Source of the DNA: Bacteroidota bacterium
Lineage (GTDB): Bacteria > Bacteroidota > Bacteroidia > B-17B0 > Aurantibacillaceae
NCBI GenBank assembly: GCA_016708845.1
Contig: JADJFB010000030.1
Location: 1 to 56,738 of the forward strand
Reading direction: 5' to 3'
DNA length: 56,738 nt
Part shown: piece after piece, positions 40,454 to 48,893 of the stretch
Layout: every line of letters begins with the position of its first letter
How positions within the stretch are numbered: the stretch's first letter is position 1
Translations under genes and position numbers: made by a program
The notes under the pieces: model-generated
The model's database searches: none
The model's input: the letters and a program-made list of their open reading frames with translations, nothing else
What the model was told of the DNA's origin: nothing

Positions 40454-40790
40454 ATAGTTCTTCAATTATTGAATTCCCTTTTGATTTGTCACCAGACGTC
40501 CATTCCCAAGTTTCATGAAGTCTGATTTTCCCGTTGTTTAAAATCTCAGGTTTTGATTTACAAACACCAGTCATTAACTCATGGTTTATATTTACCTGAT
40601 GATATCTCATATCAATATTTCCGTCTTTATCTACTAAACCAATTAAATGTCCTGTTAAGATTTTTCCACCTGAGTATTCTGAACTAAGAATATTTCCAAC
40701 TTGTTTATAATGAAATTTAGTTTCGTTCGATGTTTCGCCATTTTCACTATTGCTTATCGGTCGAAATATTTTATTGTTGTAGTTTATCAT
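40452..40790 (-). CDS. Conserved 112-residue protein (family sometimes labelled N-acetylglutamate synthase)
   Basis: It begins MINYNNKIFRPISNSENGET, continues with IGLVDKDGNIDMRYHQVN and ends RLHETWEWTSGDKSKGNSII. It has the look of a small antiparallel beta-barrel cytosolic protein. As I recall, close relatives are often labelled N-acetylglutamate synthase, but there is no GNAT or amino-acid kinase fold here, so I treat that name as unsupported. It is separated from rnr by 20 bp and is perhaps co-transcribed with it. Confidence 0.75.
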   Translation of the reverse strand: MINYNNKIFRPISNSENGETSNETKFHYKQVGNILSSEYSGGKILTGHLIGLVDKDGNIDMRYHQVNINHELMTGVCKSKPEILNNGKIRLHETWEWTSGDKSKGNSIIEEL

Positions 40791-40810
40791 AATTTCAAAA
40801 GGAATAAACC

Positions 40811-43053
40811 CTATCTCCTCTTCTTATACCTTTTAGGATTTCTAATTTCTACTTCTTTAGTAGAAGGAACTCCAGATACAAATTCAAAGTCTAATTGTTT
40901 TTTTACTAAGTCAGCACGTCTTACTTTAATGGTTACTTTATCGCCTAGTGTATAAATACGCCCTGTTTTACGGCCAACCACGCGGTAATTATCTTCATCA
41001 AAAGAGTATTGATCGTATTTCATGTCGCGCATACTTACACGGCCTTCACATTTGTTTTCAATAATCTCTACAAAAATTCCCCATTCGGTTACGCCACTAA
41101 TTACGCCTTCAAACTCTTGTCCAATTTTATCTTCTAAGTATTCTACTTGTTTATATTTAATAGAAGCACGCTCCGCATCAGATGCTAACTTTTCCATTTC
41201 CGAAGAATGTTTACATAACAATTCTAATTCATCGGCTTTTAAATAATGTGTATGATTTAATTTGGCTTCTAATAAACGGTGCACCATCACATCAGGATAA
41301 CGACGGATAGGAGAAGTAAAATGCGTGTAGTAATCAAAACCTAAACCATAATGCCCTGTGTTTTTAGTAGTATAAACTGCTTTAGGCATGGAGCGAACCG
41401 CTAGTAGTTCAATCATGCTTTGTTCTTTTTTATTCTTCACGTCTTGCAATAATTTATTGATAGACTGTGCCGTTTTCATTTTATTTCCAACGGCTACCGA
41501 ATAACCAAAACGCTCTACAAAATTATTTAACTCCATTAATTTCTCATCCTTCGGCACATCATGTATACGATACACCACAGCATCAGAACCTTTATCGTTT
41601 TTATCTTTTTTTGGTTGGTCCTTTTTGGTCTCTGAGCGCAGTCGAAGAGTCTTTAGTTTTCTTTCCTAAAAACTCCGCTACCTTACGATTAGCTAATAAC
41701 ATAAAATCTTCAATCAATTTATGCGCATCTTTTTGTGTTTTAAAGTAAACACCAGTTGGTGCACCAGCATCATCTAATTGAAACTTTACTTCGGCTTTAT
41801 CAAAAAAGATAGAGCCTTTAGACGTACGTTCGGCGCGTAATATTTTTGCTAATCTATCTAAAGTAAATATTTCGTCTTTATAGGGACCTTCGCCTGTTTC
41901 AATAATCGTTTGTACTTCTTCGTAAGAAAAACGGTGATCACTATAAATAACCGTTTTACCAAACCATTGATTTTGAATTTGTGCGTGGTCATCTAATTCG
42001 AACACGGCACTAAAACAATATTTTTCTTCGTGCGGACGCAACGAACAAGCAAAGTTACTTAACACTTCAGGTAACATTGGCACACAACGGTCAACTAAAT
42101 ATACAGATGTAGCACGGCTTACCGCTTCGTCATCTAAAATAGTATGTGGTTTTAAATAATGCGTCACATCGGCAATATGCACACCAACTTCCCAATTGCC
42201 ATTTTCTAATTTTTGTAAAGAAAGTGCATCATCAAAATCTTTTGCATCGTGCGGGTCAATTGTAAAAGTGGTAATGCCTCTAAAGTCTCTACGTTTCGCA
42301 ATTTCTTCGGGAGTAATTTCCGTTGCTAATTTTTTAGCCGCCGCTTCCACCTCTGGTGCAAACACCATTGGCAAACCATATTCCGCCATGATGGCGTGAA
42401 TTTCGGTTTCATGTTCACCAGAGTTTCCTAATACATCAATTACTTTTCCGTTAGGGTTGTCAGAACCACGTTTCCACTCGGTCATTTCTACCAATACTTT
42501 TTGTCCGTTTTTAGCACCATTGATATGTTCTAAAGGCACAAAAAAATCAACATGTACTTTACTGTAATCAGGAACCACGAAAGCAAACTTTGGGATTAAT
42601 CTGTATGCTACCCACAAATTTTGTTTTACGACGTTGAATCACTTCTACTACTTCGCCCTCTGCTTTGCCTCGTCCGTGTTGTGGGTGTACAAATACTTTT
42701 ACTAAATCGCCATGTAAGGCATCTTTGGTTCTTTTAAAAGGAATAAAGACATCTGGCACATCTGGAGAGATGATGACAAAGGCAGTGCCTTGTGTGGTGA
42801 AATCAATAGTTCCGGTTTGGTATGTTTTTGATTCTTTAGCAGCGTATTTTCCAATGTCGGTTTCAATCACAAAGCCTTGGTGTTTTAATTCTTCTAACGT
42901 TTCTAATAAGGCGAAGCGATCGCTTTCATTATCAATTTCCATAGCAGCGCCAAGCTGTTTGTAGTTAAATGATTTTCCGTCGTTATGTTTTAAAAACGCT
43001 AATACTTCTTCGAACAGGTAGCGTTTTGGTTGTTTCTTTTTTCCTTTTGCCAT
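40811..43053 (-). CDS. rnr: Ribonuclease R; two frameshifts
   Basis: A processive 3'-5' exoribonuclease of the RNB family. The N-terminus has a winged-helix and cold-shock-like part (MAKGKKKQPKRYLFEEVLAF ... DVFIPFKRTKDALHGD). The RNB active site is TIDPHDAKDFDDALS near residue 266. The C-terminal S1 domain is FEGVISGVTEWGIFVEIIEN, followed by a basic tail KRYKKRR. Two single-base insertions break the frame: G3 42592-42594 and T5 41622-41626. Removing them gives INPKFAFVVPD and DQKDQPKKDKNDKGSDA and a 746-residue protein. A repeat-like sequence at 41631-41650 is translated within a variable linker. I start at ATG 43053, not 43074. Confidence 0.9.
41631..41650. repeat. Dispersed-repeat core within rnr
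   Basis: ctgagcgcagtcgaag (41632-41647) resembles a short GC-rich sequence that is scattered between genes in many Bacteroidota. Here it lies inside rnr, in frame after correction, encoding part of a linker (SSTALRD). Confidence 0.5.
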
Positions 43054-43168
43054 AATAATAAATAAGCACAGCAAATGTGCTTATGGTAAAGATAATTAAT
43101 TAATGGTTGAAGAAATGAGAAAATGGGTTAAAACTAAAACGGAGTTTTAAACAGAAAAACGAGTAAAA

Positions 43169-43627
43169 CTAAACTCCAAACTGAGTAAAATGATGATCGA
43201 TGTGTTTGTAAAACTGCGTACTCCATTCTTTAGCCGTCATCGGTCCGAACGAAGAACTTACTTTGCCTTCAAAAAAAGCAACACCATCCGCTTCGGTTTT
43301 TTTAACGTTATCAATAAAGATGGATTTTTCTTTTTCAAAATCACGCTCGTTAGTAATAATAAAAACTGGAGCTGTGTGCGAATTCTTTTTGTAGGGCTTG
43401 TCGTTTGTTACAAGTGGTTTTACAAATAATTTCAACATAAGTTTTACAAAAAAATTAGCTGGTGATTGAACTCTATCGTAAGCTAAATCATACGTCACAT
43501 TTAAATGCGCTAACATTTGTGCCACATTCATTTTGCCCCATTGAGGTTTAGACATATAGTTTAGTTTTTCTAAACGAGCAAAAACGGTTTCTGTTGTTTT
43601 AGGATCAAAAGTGTTTAAAAGTGTCAT
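43169..43627 (-). CDS. DinB/DUF1569-like protein
   Basis: 152 residues. AQMLAHLNVTYDLAYDRVQ and the C-terminal KHIDHHFTQFGV carry the spaced histidines expected of the DinB-like four-helix fold, which often binds a metal. Relatives of this length are usually placed in DUF1569; the activity is unknown. It lies 3 bp after the lgt stop codon in the same direction and is therefore probably in the trmB-lgt operon. Confidence 0.78.
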   Translation of the reverse strand: MTLLNTFDPKTTETVFARLEKLNYMSKPQWGKMNVAQMLAHLNVTYDLAYDRVQSPANFFVKLMLKLFVKPLVTNDKPYKKNSHTAPVFIITNERDFEKEKSIFIDNVKKTEADGVAFFEGKVSSSFGPMTAKEWSTQFYKHIDHHFTQFGV

Positions 43628-43630
43628 AGT

Positions 43631-44461
43631 TTAAGAGTTTTGTGGTGCAACTGCTTCGCTAGGGTTAATGTGTTTGCTTTCTTGTTTAGAACGGTACATC
43701 ATATAAAGGCCAACTAATATAAAAGGAATACTCAAAATTTGTCCCATATTAATTGGTAACGAAGCTTCAAACGCTTCTTGATTTTCTTTCATAAACTCCA
43801 TACCAAAACGGAATCCGAACATTAATACACAAAATAACCCAAACATAAATCCTTTTCCAAAATCGTTGCGTTTGTTTTTCCAAAGCCAGTAAAATAAAAT
43901 GAACAAGAAGAAATAAAAAATGGCTTCATACAATTGTGTGGGGTGACGAGGTAATTCATCTACTTGATGAAACACAAAAGCCCAAGGCACATTGGTTGGC
44001 TCACCAATAATTTCGGAGTTCATTAAATTTCCAAAACGTATCATAAATGAAGCAAAAGGAACCACCACAATTAAGCGGTCAAATAACCAAAGCCATCTTT
44101 CTTTTGTTTTTCGGCAGTATAACCACATGCCAATCAAAATCCCAATGCCGCCACCGTGGCTTGCTAACCCGCCTTCCCATACTTTTAATATTTCGAGTGG
44201 GTGTTGCGAATAATATTCCCAACCATAAAATAAACAATGACCAAGACGAGCGCCTAAAACAGTAGCAACTACAATGTATAACGTCAAAACGTCTAATTGA
44301 GCTTCTGTTCTGCCTTCCGCTTTATAAATGCGGTTCATAAAAAAATGACAACCTATAAAGGCCATGGCCCATGATAAACCATACCAACGCACAGGCCAAT
44401 CAATGCCTGGTATTGTAAAAATATCTGGACTTGGATTCCAGTTTATAAAAAGTGATAGCAT
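43631..44461 (-). CDS. lgt: Prolipoprotein diacylglyceryl transferase
   Basis: It transfers diacylglycerol from phosphatidylglycerol to the lipobox cysteine of prelipoproteins in the inner membrane. The signature RFGNLMNSEIIGEPTNVPWA, the GARLGHCLFY segment and the GGLASHGGGIGILIG loop are all present, with seven membrane segments. 276 residues is normal. The lipoprotein POP at 3638-5766 is one likely client in this window. It lies between an unknown membrane protein and the DinB-like gene in one minus-strand unit. Confidence 0.96.
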   Translation of the reverse strand: MLSLFINWNPSPDIFTIPGIDWPVRWYGLSWAMAFIGCHFFMNRIYKAEGRTEAQLDVLTLYIVVATVLGARLGHCLFYGWEYYSQHPLEILKVWEGGLASHGGGIGILIGMWLYCRKTKERWLWLFDRLIVVVPFASFMIRFGNLMNSEIIGEPTNVPWAFVFHQVDELPRHPTQLYEAIFYFFLFILFYWLWKNKRNDFGKGFMFGLFCVLMFGFRFGMEFMKENQEAFEASLPINMGQILSIPFILVGLYMMYRSKQESKHINPSEAVAPQNS

Positions 44462-44510
44462 CTTACAAGTTTAAGTTTTTTATTTTATAAAAGAGGTTAA
44501 TTTTCCTTAA

Positions 44511-44849
44511 TTATTCTTCCTCTACATCTATTTTAAATTGATGTAAAAAGCGATGAACGATGGGTCCAAAAATTACAGCAACGCTCGTCAAAAAAGCGAC
44601 GCCACTGTAAATGGCGTATATAGAAGAAAACCATTTAGCGCCATCGGTTTCTGCTCTGTCCACTGGCCCCATGCCTGTTAAAATCATGCTAGCATTTACC
44701 AAACTATCTAACCATGGGATATTAAAAAAATAGTGATAACCAATAATGCCAATAGCTAGGGATACAACTAAAAAAATGGTTCCTAAAGCAATACTCTTAA
44801 TGAGCTTGTTATAGAAATGCGATTTATGGGGTAATCGTTTTATCGCCAT
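44511..44849 (-). CDS. Small two-helix membrane protein, possibly channel-like
   Basis: 112 residues with two membrane helices (IALGTIFLVVSLAIGIIGYH and SIYAIYSGVAFLTSVAVIFG) separated by a semi-hydrophobic loop DSLVNASMILTGMGPVD. Spacing and loop resemble the helix-pore-helix pattern of two-TM ion channels, but the TVGYG filter is absent (LTGMGP instead), so ion conduction is only a hypothesis. It starts 1 bp after the trmB stop and 49 bp before lgt, so it belongs to the same operon. Confidence 0.7.
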   Translation of the reverse strand: MAIKRLPHKSHFYNKLIKSIALGTIFLVVSLAIGIIGYHYFFNIPWLDSLVNASMILTGMGPVDRAETDGAKWFSSIYAIYSGVAFLTSVAVIFGPIVHRFLHQFKIDVEEE

Positions 44850-44850
44850 G

Positions 44851-45522
44851 TTAATCTAATTGAAAACAACAGTATTTAATATCCTCGCCTCGTCCTGTAA
44901 ATAAAGTTTCGTAATAAGTTTTAATACGGGTTAGTTCTTCTCTGCCTTCGGGACAATTTTTATATAAATCGTTTGTAGAAAATAGCAAGTTTAGTTTTCT
45001 TTCTTTAATCACGTCCATGGTATATTCATAAAAAAACGTGCTGTCTGTTTTTAAATGAACTAATCCACCAGGCTTTAATATTTTTTTGTAACGGTTCAAA
45101 AAGAAGTCAGGATTCGTTAAGCGCTTACGCGCCCTGTTTTTTTGTGGTTGTGGGTCAGGAAAAGTAATCCATATTTCAGAGACTTCATTTTCAGCAAAAC
45201 ATTGGTCAATAAAATCAATACGCGTTCTTAAAAAAGCTACATGACCCATTTGATTTTGCATCGCTTTTTTGGCACCTGTCCAAATACGATTTCCTTTAAC
45301 GTCAACCCCAATAAAGTTTTTCGAGGTATTATTTTCAGATAAGCCAATGGTATATTCACCTTGTCCGCAACCTAACTCCAACACAATAGGATTTTGGTTT
45401 TTAAACATGTCTTCATGCCACTTTCCTTTTTTAGCAAATCCGTTTGGGATGTCAAAATGGTGAAAAGCAAGGGTATTAGAAAAGGTATTTAGTTCGGCAA
45501 ATTTCTCGAGTTTGTTAGGCAT
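44851..45522 (-). CDS. trmB: tRNA (guanine-N7-)-methyltransferase
   Basis: It forms m7G46 in the variable loop of tRNA. The SAM-binding motif is PIVLELGCGQGEYTIGLSEN. The family signature EIWITFPDPQPQKNRARKRL is complete, as is the C-terminal CPEGREELTRIKTYYETLFT with TYYE-type tRNA-binding residues. 223 residues is typical. It is the first gene of a minus-strand unit running trmB - membrane protein - lgt - DinB-like. Confidence 0.95.
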   Translation of the reverse strand: MPNKLEKFAELNTFSNTLAFHHFDIPNGFAKKGKWHEDMFKNQNPIVLELGCGQGEYTIGLSENNTSKNFIGVDVKGNRIWTGAKKAMQNQMGHVAFLRTRIDFIDQCFAENEVSEIWITFPDPQPQKNRARKRLTNPDFFLNRYKKILKPGGLVHLKTDSTFFYEYTMDVIKERKLNLLFSTNDLYKNCPEGREELTRIKTYYETLFTGRGEDIKYCCFQLD

Positions 45523-45553
45523 AATGGTAATAAAAAGGGCTAAGGTACAAAAT

Positions 45554-45859
45554 TAGATAATGATTTAATAGGTTCCTTCATTTTTTGGGCGTGTCCCCAA
45601 GGGCCGGGCTGTCGCTTCAATCTTTTGCAAGATGCAGGCAAAGGATTTGCGCTTGCATCCCTCACGCAGATAAGTTTTGCTTACGCAAATGCATACGTTG
45701 GTAATAGTGCGGTTGGTTTTGGCGAAAGAGTGCGAACCTCCATTCAGCTAAGCCTTTGCGGGGCAAATGGGGGTTGGTCTTTCGCCTTGAATTTTTGTTT
45801 CTTTTTGTTCAAGCAAAAAGAAAAGAAGAAAAATTCACCTAATAGATAATGATTTAATA
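45554..45859. repeat. ~270-bp non-coding element flanked by 17-bp direct repeats
   Basis: tagataatgatttaata occurs at 45554-45570 and again at 45843-45859. The interior starts with a GC-rich segment (gggcgtgtcccc, gggccgggctgtcgc, catccctcacgc). It ends with a hairpin formed by gaatttttgtttctttttg and its near complement (45788-45836). I recognise the GC-rich segment as similar to an interspersed non-coding repeat found in many Bacteroidota genomes. The apparent 74-codon reading frame inside it lacks coding character. Direct repeats at both ends suggest an insertion or duplication event between trmB and pyk. Confidence 0.65.
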
Positions 45860-45909
45860 ATGCCATTTTTTGACTCAAAATTGTTACATTCGTGTACCAA
45901 TTTATCACT

Positions 45910-47340
45910 ATGAGCTATACTTATAACAAAACAAAGATTGTGGCCACAATGGGTCCATCGACTGAAAACATTGCCGTACTAGAAGAATTATTTAATGCAG
46001 GATTAGATATTTGTCGTATTAATTTTTCGCATGGTGATTACGAACCGATTAAACATGTGATTGATAATATTAGAATTTTAAATAAAAAATTAAACCGTCA
46101 CGTGGGTATTTTAGGAGATTTACAAGGTCCTAAATTACGTATTGGTAAAGTAAAGGATAATGCTGTTGAATTAATTAATGGTCAGGAAATTATTATTACA
46201 ACCAAAGAAAGCGAAGGAACAGCAGACCGAATATTTATTACCTATCCTCAGTTTCCCCAAGATGTAGCGGCAGGTGAATTGGTATTAATTGATGATGGTA
46301 AAATTACCTTGAAAGTCATCGAAACCAATCGTAAAGATGAAGTGCGTTGTACTATTATTGCAGGTGGAACTTTATCATCTAAAAAAGGAGTGAACTTGCC
46401 AAACACAAAAATTTCTTTACCATGTTTAACTTTAAAAGATTTACGTGATTTAGATTTTGCCTTAGAAAATGATTTTGAATGGATTGGTTTATCATTTGTA
46501 AGAAGTGTAACAGATATCGTTGAACTAAAAGACATTATTCGTTCAAAGAAAAAAAATGCTCGTGTAATTGCTAAGATTGAAAAACCAGAAGCCATTAAAG
46601 AGATTGATAAAATTATTGAAGTGACTGATGGTGTGATGGTAGCTCGTGGAGATTTAGGAGTTGAGATGCCAATGGAACAAGTGCCATTATTACAAAAAAT
46701 GATTGTAAACAAATGTATTGCGGCTTCAAAACCAGTTATTATTGCTACGCAAATGATGGAGAGTATGATTACAGCATACACACCAACACGTGCTGAAGTA
46801 AATGATGTGGCGAATGCGGTATTAGATGGGGCGGATGCGGTAATGTTGAGTGCAGAAACATCGGTTGGTCGTTACCCAGTAAAAGTAATTGAATACATGC
46901 GTCGTATTATTACACAAATAGAAAGCGATGACCGTATTTATTATAAAGAACACGAGCCTGAATTAAAAACGGTTACTTATATTACTGATAGTATTTGTTA
47001 TAACGCCAGTGTGATGGCTAAGCAAGCCAATGTATCGGCTATTATTTCGATGACACATAGTGGTTACACGGCTTTCAAACTAAGTAGTCACCGACCTAAA
47101 GCAAACGTTTATATTTTTACGGATAATAAATCTTTATTAAACGCTTTAAGTTTAGTGTGGGGTGTACGTGGATTTTACTATGATAAATATGAAAGCACCG
47201 ATCAAACCATTGCAGACTTAAAAGATTATATTAAAGAAGGTGGTTTTGTGAGAGCAGATGATTTGGTAATCAATTTAGCAAGTATGCCAATGAAAGAAAA
47301 AGGCCGTACGAATATGTTGAAGCTGAGTTATATTCAGTAA
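45910..47340 (+). CDS. pyk: Pyruvate kinase
   Basis: It converts phosphoenolpyruvate and ADP to pyruvate and ATP. N-terminal NKTKIVATMGPSTENI, substrate site DICRINFSHGDYE, the B-domain, the signature RVIAKIEKPEAIKEIDKI with the catalytic Lys, GVMVARGDLGVEMP and the metal/ADP site IIATQMMESMI are all intact. The C-terminal domain (residues ~350-476) is complete. I choose ATG 45910 (MSYTYNKTKIV) rather than GTG 45892. It is a monocistronic gene with a terminator right after it. Confidence 0.96.
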   Translation: MSYTYNKTKIVATMGPSTENIAVLEELFNAGLDICRINFSHGDYEPIKHVIDNIRILNKKLNRHVGILGDLQGPKLRIGKVKDNAVELINGQEIIITTKESEGTADRIFITYPQFPQDVAAGELVLIDDGKITLKVIETNRKDEVRCTIIAGGTLSSKKGVNLPNTKISLPCLTLKDLRDLDFALENDFEWIGLSFVRSVTDIVELKDIIRSKKKNARVIAKIEKPEAIKEIDKIIEVTDGVMVARGDLGVEMPMEQVPLLQKMIVNKCIAASKPVIIATQMMESMITAYTPTRAEVNDVANAVLDGADAVMLSAETSVGRYPVKVIEYMRRIITQIESDDRIYYKEHEPELKTVTYITDSICYNASVMAKQANVSAIISMTHSGYTAFKLSSHRPKANVYIFTDNKSLLNALSLVWGVRGFYYDKYESTDQTIADLKDYIKEGGFVRADDLVINLASMPMKEKGRTNMLKLSYIQ

Positions 47341-47352
47341 TAATTAAAAAAT

Positions 47353-47381
47353 AAAAAGGGTAGCAATTTGCTGCCCTTTTT
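47353..47381. terminator. Bidirectional terminator between pyk and fic
   Basis: The 14-bp arms aaaaagggtagcaa (47353-47366) and ttgctgcccttttt (47368-47381) pair with one mismatch. The fic stop codon overlaps the right arm. Confidence 0.88.
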
Positions 47382-48336
47382 ATTTAAACCAATACTCAGT
47401 TTTATTCTTATCTCCTATTTTTTTTAATAAACCAAAATCAATTGCTTGTTTTAAATCTCTACTTGCTGTTGCTGTTGATATTTCTTTAAAGACTCTTAAA
47501 TAATCTTGGCGCATAAATCGATTTGTTTTTATTTGCTCTTTAAATAAATTCATTCTGTCTTCTGACGACAGCGTTTTATTTTGTGTTTTTAAAACATCTT
47601 CTAAAGCTTCATTTATAACGGCTAACATAAATTCTATAAAGGGCGTTGATTTTACTAGTGTGTCTGATAAACTTAAAGCATGATAATATTCTTTCTGTTT
47701 TTGTTTTATAATTAATTCAATTGGTAAAAACTCAAAAACTGTCGAATATTCTTTTAAAATCAGTGTTTGCCACAAACGTCCCATTCGTCCATTGCCATCT
47801 ATAAAAGGATGAATGAATTCAAACTCGTAATGAAACACACAACTTTTTATCAAGAGTAATTCATCCTCTTTTTTTAAGTAATGAAATAAATCATTAAGCA
47901 AAGCTTTTAGCATAGAGGCAGGTGGTGCGGCATGAGCTAATTGGTTTCCTTTTACTATACCAACCGATTTTGTACGGAGTTTGCCGGCTTGGTCAACTAA
48001 GCCTGTCATTAATAATTTATGTGCTTTGCATAAAGATGTAAAGCTAGCATAGTTTAAATTATTTAGTTGATTGTAAGTTGCAATGGCATTTTGTACTTCT
48101 AAAATATCTTTTTTTGGAGCTAATACACGTTTGTTATCCATTAGCGCTGTAATTTGTTCAATAGATAACGTATTACCTTCAATTTCTAAAGAAGATTGAA
48201 TGGTTTTAATTCTGTTTTTTTTTCTTAGTTCTGTTGTTGGTCGCTGTAAATGAGTAGCGTTTATTGCACCAATGTTTTCAGAAATAGAAGTAACAAGTTT
48301 TAAAATTTGTGGAGTAATATCGTAAGGCGGCTTCAT
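47380..48336 (-). CDS. Class II Fic family protein with C-terminal winged helix
   Basis: Fic domains usually transfer AMP from ATP to hydroxyls of target proteins. The catalytic motif HPFIDGNGRMGR is perfect. Upstream, SSLEIEGN fits the inhibitory helix motif (S/T)xxxE(G/N), so the enzyme should be self-inhibited, with the inhibitory Glu contacting the second Arg of the motif. The C-terminal ~70 residues (MRQDYLRVFKEISTATASRD LKQAIDFGLLKK) look like a winged helix that could bind DNA. I choose ATG 48336 (MKPPYDITPQIL) because the alternative ATG 48351 lies inside a perfect 34-bp palindrome. That palindrome is a plausible autoregulatory operator. Confidence 0.9.
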   Translation of the reverse strand: MKPPYDITPQILKLVTSISENIGAINATHLQRPTTELRKKNRIKTIQSSLEIEGNTLSIEQITALMDNKRVLAPKKDILEVQNAIATYNQLNNLNYASFTSLCKAHKLLMTGLVDQAGKLRTKSVGIVKGNQLAHAAPPASMLKALLNDLFHYLKKEDELLLIKSCVFHYEFEFIHPFIDGNGRMGRLWQTLILKEYSTVFEFLPIELIIKQKQKEYYHALSLSDTLVKSTPFIEFMLAVINEALEDVLKTQNKTLSSEDRMNLFKEQIKTNRFMRQDYLRVFKEISTATASRDLKQAIDFGLLKKIGDKNKTEYWFK

Positions 48337-48368
48337 ATTTGATAGTATCATTTGATACTATCAAATAT
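48335..48368. promoter_or_regulatory. Perfect 34-bp palindrome at the fic start
   Basis: The arms at 48335-48350 (atatttgatagtatca) and 48353-48368 (tgatactatcaaatat) are perfect complements around TT. On the minus strand the upstream arm overlaps TATATTTG, which fits the Bacteroidota -7 element, so a protein bound here would cover the promoter. Confidence 0.8.
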
Positions 48369-48378
48369 ACTATTTTAT

Positions 48379-48764
48379 TTAATCCCTTCTAAAATCATCC
48401 ATATCTCGTTTATCTTTTTTTGTAGGACGGCCAGCGCCTCTGTCTCGCTGCATGTTGGGCATAAAAAACACCGATGGCATTCGTTCTAGTTTTTCAATAG
48501 GTGGAGAATGGTCAATATAGTTGGCTTTTGCAATTTCAAAACTTTGTCGCTTATCGATAATGTCCGTCACTTCAATTATTTTTTTTACGCCTTGAGGATA
48601 AGATAAGGTATAGCGTTCTCCAATTTTTACAATATGAGCTGCTTTCACAATCTCATCATTTAGTTTTACTTTATTACCTTAATAGCATCGCTTGCCAACG
48701 AACGTGATTTATACATTCGTATGGCCCATAAATAACTGTCTAGTCGTATGCTTTTTGTTTCCAT
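48379..48764 (-). CDS. S4-domain RNA-binding protein (Hsp15-like); one frameshift
   Basis: The N-terminus METKSIRLDSYLWAIRMYKS RSLASDAIK is an S4 RNA-binding fold of the Hsp15 type, which recognises stalled 50S subunits with peptidyl-tRNA in other bacteria. The frame breaks at CC 48677-48678 (one C missing). Adding it gives AIKGNKVKLNDEIVKAAHIV and a continuous 128-residue protein ending GRPTKKDKRDMDDFRRD, the usual basic tail. Without this correction only the C-terminal 89 residues are open, and that fragment lacks the S4 core. It lies 43 bp upstream of the fic start, in the same direction. Confidence 0.85.
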
Positions 48765-48780
48765 TTTATAACAACTGTTT

Positions 48781-48892
48781 TGTCACTTCGAGTAAATTTT
48801 TCTGCCTTTTTTGAAAAATTGTATCGAGAAGTTTTAACAATTAGTTCTCGATACTCATTTGCAAGAGACAGGTAAATGAACTCGAACTGACA
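48781..48892. repeat. 112-nt three-stem structured element
   Basis: The outer arms tgtcacttcgagt (48781-48793) and actcgaactgaca (48880-48892) match 12/13 and enclose two hairpins: AATTTTTC/GAAAAATT (48795-48802 with 48813-48820) and gtatcgagaa/ttctcgatac (48821-48830 with 48845-48854). It fills the gap between the TPR gene and the S4 gene and resembles dispersed palindromic repeats in flavobacterial genomes. Confidence 0.65.
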
Positions 48893-48893
48893 T

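Noticed and set aside
40811..43053. Programmed ribosomal frameshifting in rnr, pepP and other genes
   Set aside because: Breaks vary in direction and position, lack a slippery heptamer with downstream structure, and occur in families where no programmed frameshift is known; sequence error explains all of them.
45625..45849. 74-codon plus-strand reading frame between trmB and pyk
   Set aside because: It lies wholly within the repeat element, has no ribosome-binding site or family resemblance, and ends in a Lys-rich tail made by the terminal hairpin.
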